A stretch of DNA of 64,000 bases from Candidatus Lernaella stagnicola. Lineage in GTDB: Bacteria > Lernaellota > Lernaellaia > Lernaellales > Lernaellaceae. Location of the stretch: NCBI GenBank assembly GCA_030765525.1, contig JAVCCK010000010.1, forward strand, positions 372,001 through 436,000. Direction: 5' to 3'. Each line of letters begins with the position of its first letter. Within the stretch, counting starts at the first letter, position 1. The position numbers and the translations under genes were made by a program. The notes below the pieces were generated by a model that saw only the letters and a program-made list of their open reading frames with translations, was not told where the DNA came from and did no database searches. Of this stretch, positions 63,546-64,000 are shown in pieces.

Positions 63546-64000
63546 TTGTTTCAGCGAGAGCAGACCGCACAATCGAATGTAGGATCAATCTATCTTCACG
63601 GCGGACGCGTTTGGCGCAGCGGCGAGATTCGCTCAGAAAACGTTCTCGTCCAAAACGGCGTGATCGCCGCGATCGGCAACATCGAGGCGCCGCCGAACAT
63701 CGAAGCGTGGGAGTTGGAAGGGCGATTGATTACACCCGGTTTCATCGACGCCGAACACGATGTCCGTTTCGACCATCTCGGTGCCACCTGCCCCGGCCCC
63801 TATCTGGATCGCGAGCGCCGCAAGAGAGATATGCCGGACGTGGGACCCGCAAATGACAGCGAATTGGTCGTGGCGATTGAGACCTTAATTAAGGAAGGGG
63901 TATCGACGATCGCGGTGCCCGGCGCGAAGTTGGACGTGAAAGGAATACGCATCGTTTCCGCCCCGTGGATTAGCTCGCTCGTTTTTGAAAGAAATCCCAC
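63546..64000 (+). CDS. Amidohydrolase-like protein, N-terminal part (cut by window end)
   Basis: An open frame to the window edge, about 151 residues seen. A TTG start at 63546 (or 63543) has AGGAGAGG upstream. IYLHGGRVW, VLVQNGVIAAIG and LITPGFIDAE match the start of the composite amidohydrolase fold. The usual metal-binding HxH after the GFIDA motif reads EHDVRF, so one His is displaced or lost. It may be a divergent or non-catalytic member. The rest of the gene is needed to judge. Confidence 0.7.
   Translation, partial: MFQREQTAQSNVGSIYLHGGRVWRSGEIRSENVLVQNGVIAAIGNIEAPPNIEAWELEGRLITPGFIDAEHDVRFDHLGATCPGPYLDRERRKRDMPDVGPANDSELVVAIETLIKEGVSTIAVPGAKLDVKGIRIVSAPWISSLVFERNP

Overview
This 64 kb window is GC-rich bacterial chromosome from a Gram-negative organism. 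It carries YidC, Lol-type lipoprotein signals, a Tat substrate and many secreted or lipid-anchored proteins. The replication origin lies inside it: dnaA (46481-47827) and dnaN (48063-49181) are flanked by DnaA-box clusters. Strand bias switches there. About 25 of 35 genes left of 46 kb read leftward, and 14 of 16 genes right of it read rightward. An ETF/heterodisulfide-reductase-like respiratory module, an MXAN_5187-like protein, CreD and HDOD proteins, and very Asp-rich linkers next to anchoring cysteines suggest a deltaproteobacterium-like or Myxococcota-like lineage (inference; no marker RNA is present).

Layout. 1-3.8 kb: a leftward operon tetR-etfB-etfA-membrane Fe-S oxidoreductase behind a clear promoter and a FadR-like palindromic operator; this is an electron-transfer module for acyl-CoA oxidation. 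4.1-10 kb: MXAN_5187-like protein, M24 peptidase, subtilisin-like protease, DUF2461 and HDOD proteins. 10-20.9 kb: a secretome block with two tandem arylsulfotransferase-like lipoproteins, a CreD-like protein, a large secreted protein, an endoglycoceramidase-like GH5 lipoprotein, a papain-like protease and an FGE-fold lipoprotein. 21-24.7 kb: an IolD-like TPP enzyme and an IlvD/Edd dehydratase. 24.7-29.2 kb: the classical origin-linked operon rpmH-rnpA-yidD-yidC-jag behind a near-consensus sigma-70 promoter, with rnpA lacking any in-frame canonical start. 29.4-46 kb: envelope genes (SGNH hydrolase with a TPR-like middle, four GT-C-type polytopic proteins, a GT2 glycosyltransferase, two radical SAM proteins) plus M18 aminopeptidase and two more Asp-rich lipoproteins. 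46-48 kb: oriC and dnaA. 48-64 kb: dnaN, a small Cys-rich lipoprotein, a lipoprotein fusing an AMMECR1-like domain to a probable alpha/alpha barrel, an SGNH protein, mgtE, recO, a TPR lipoprotein, a Tat metallophosphoesterase, a short membrane protein, a CCG-domain Fe-S protein, an unknown probable TIM-barrel protein, a protein disulfide oxidoreductase and the start of an amidohydrolase.

The most distinctive signal is the Asp-rich linker system. Eight exported proteins carry runs of Asp/Asn. In six the run directly follows a lipobox cysteine. In the two proteases, which have ordinary signal peptides, the run is at the extreme C-terminus and ends in Gly-Gly-Cys with no following membrane helix. 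This mirror-image arrangement suggests that the C-terminal cysteine is an alternative surface anchor. No tRNA, rRNA, CRISPR array or intact insertion sequence was seen.
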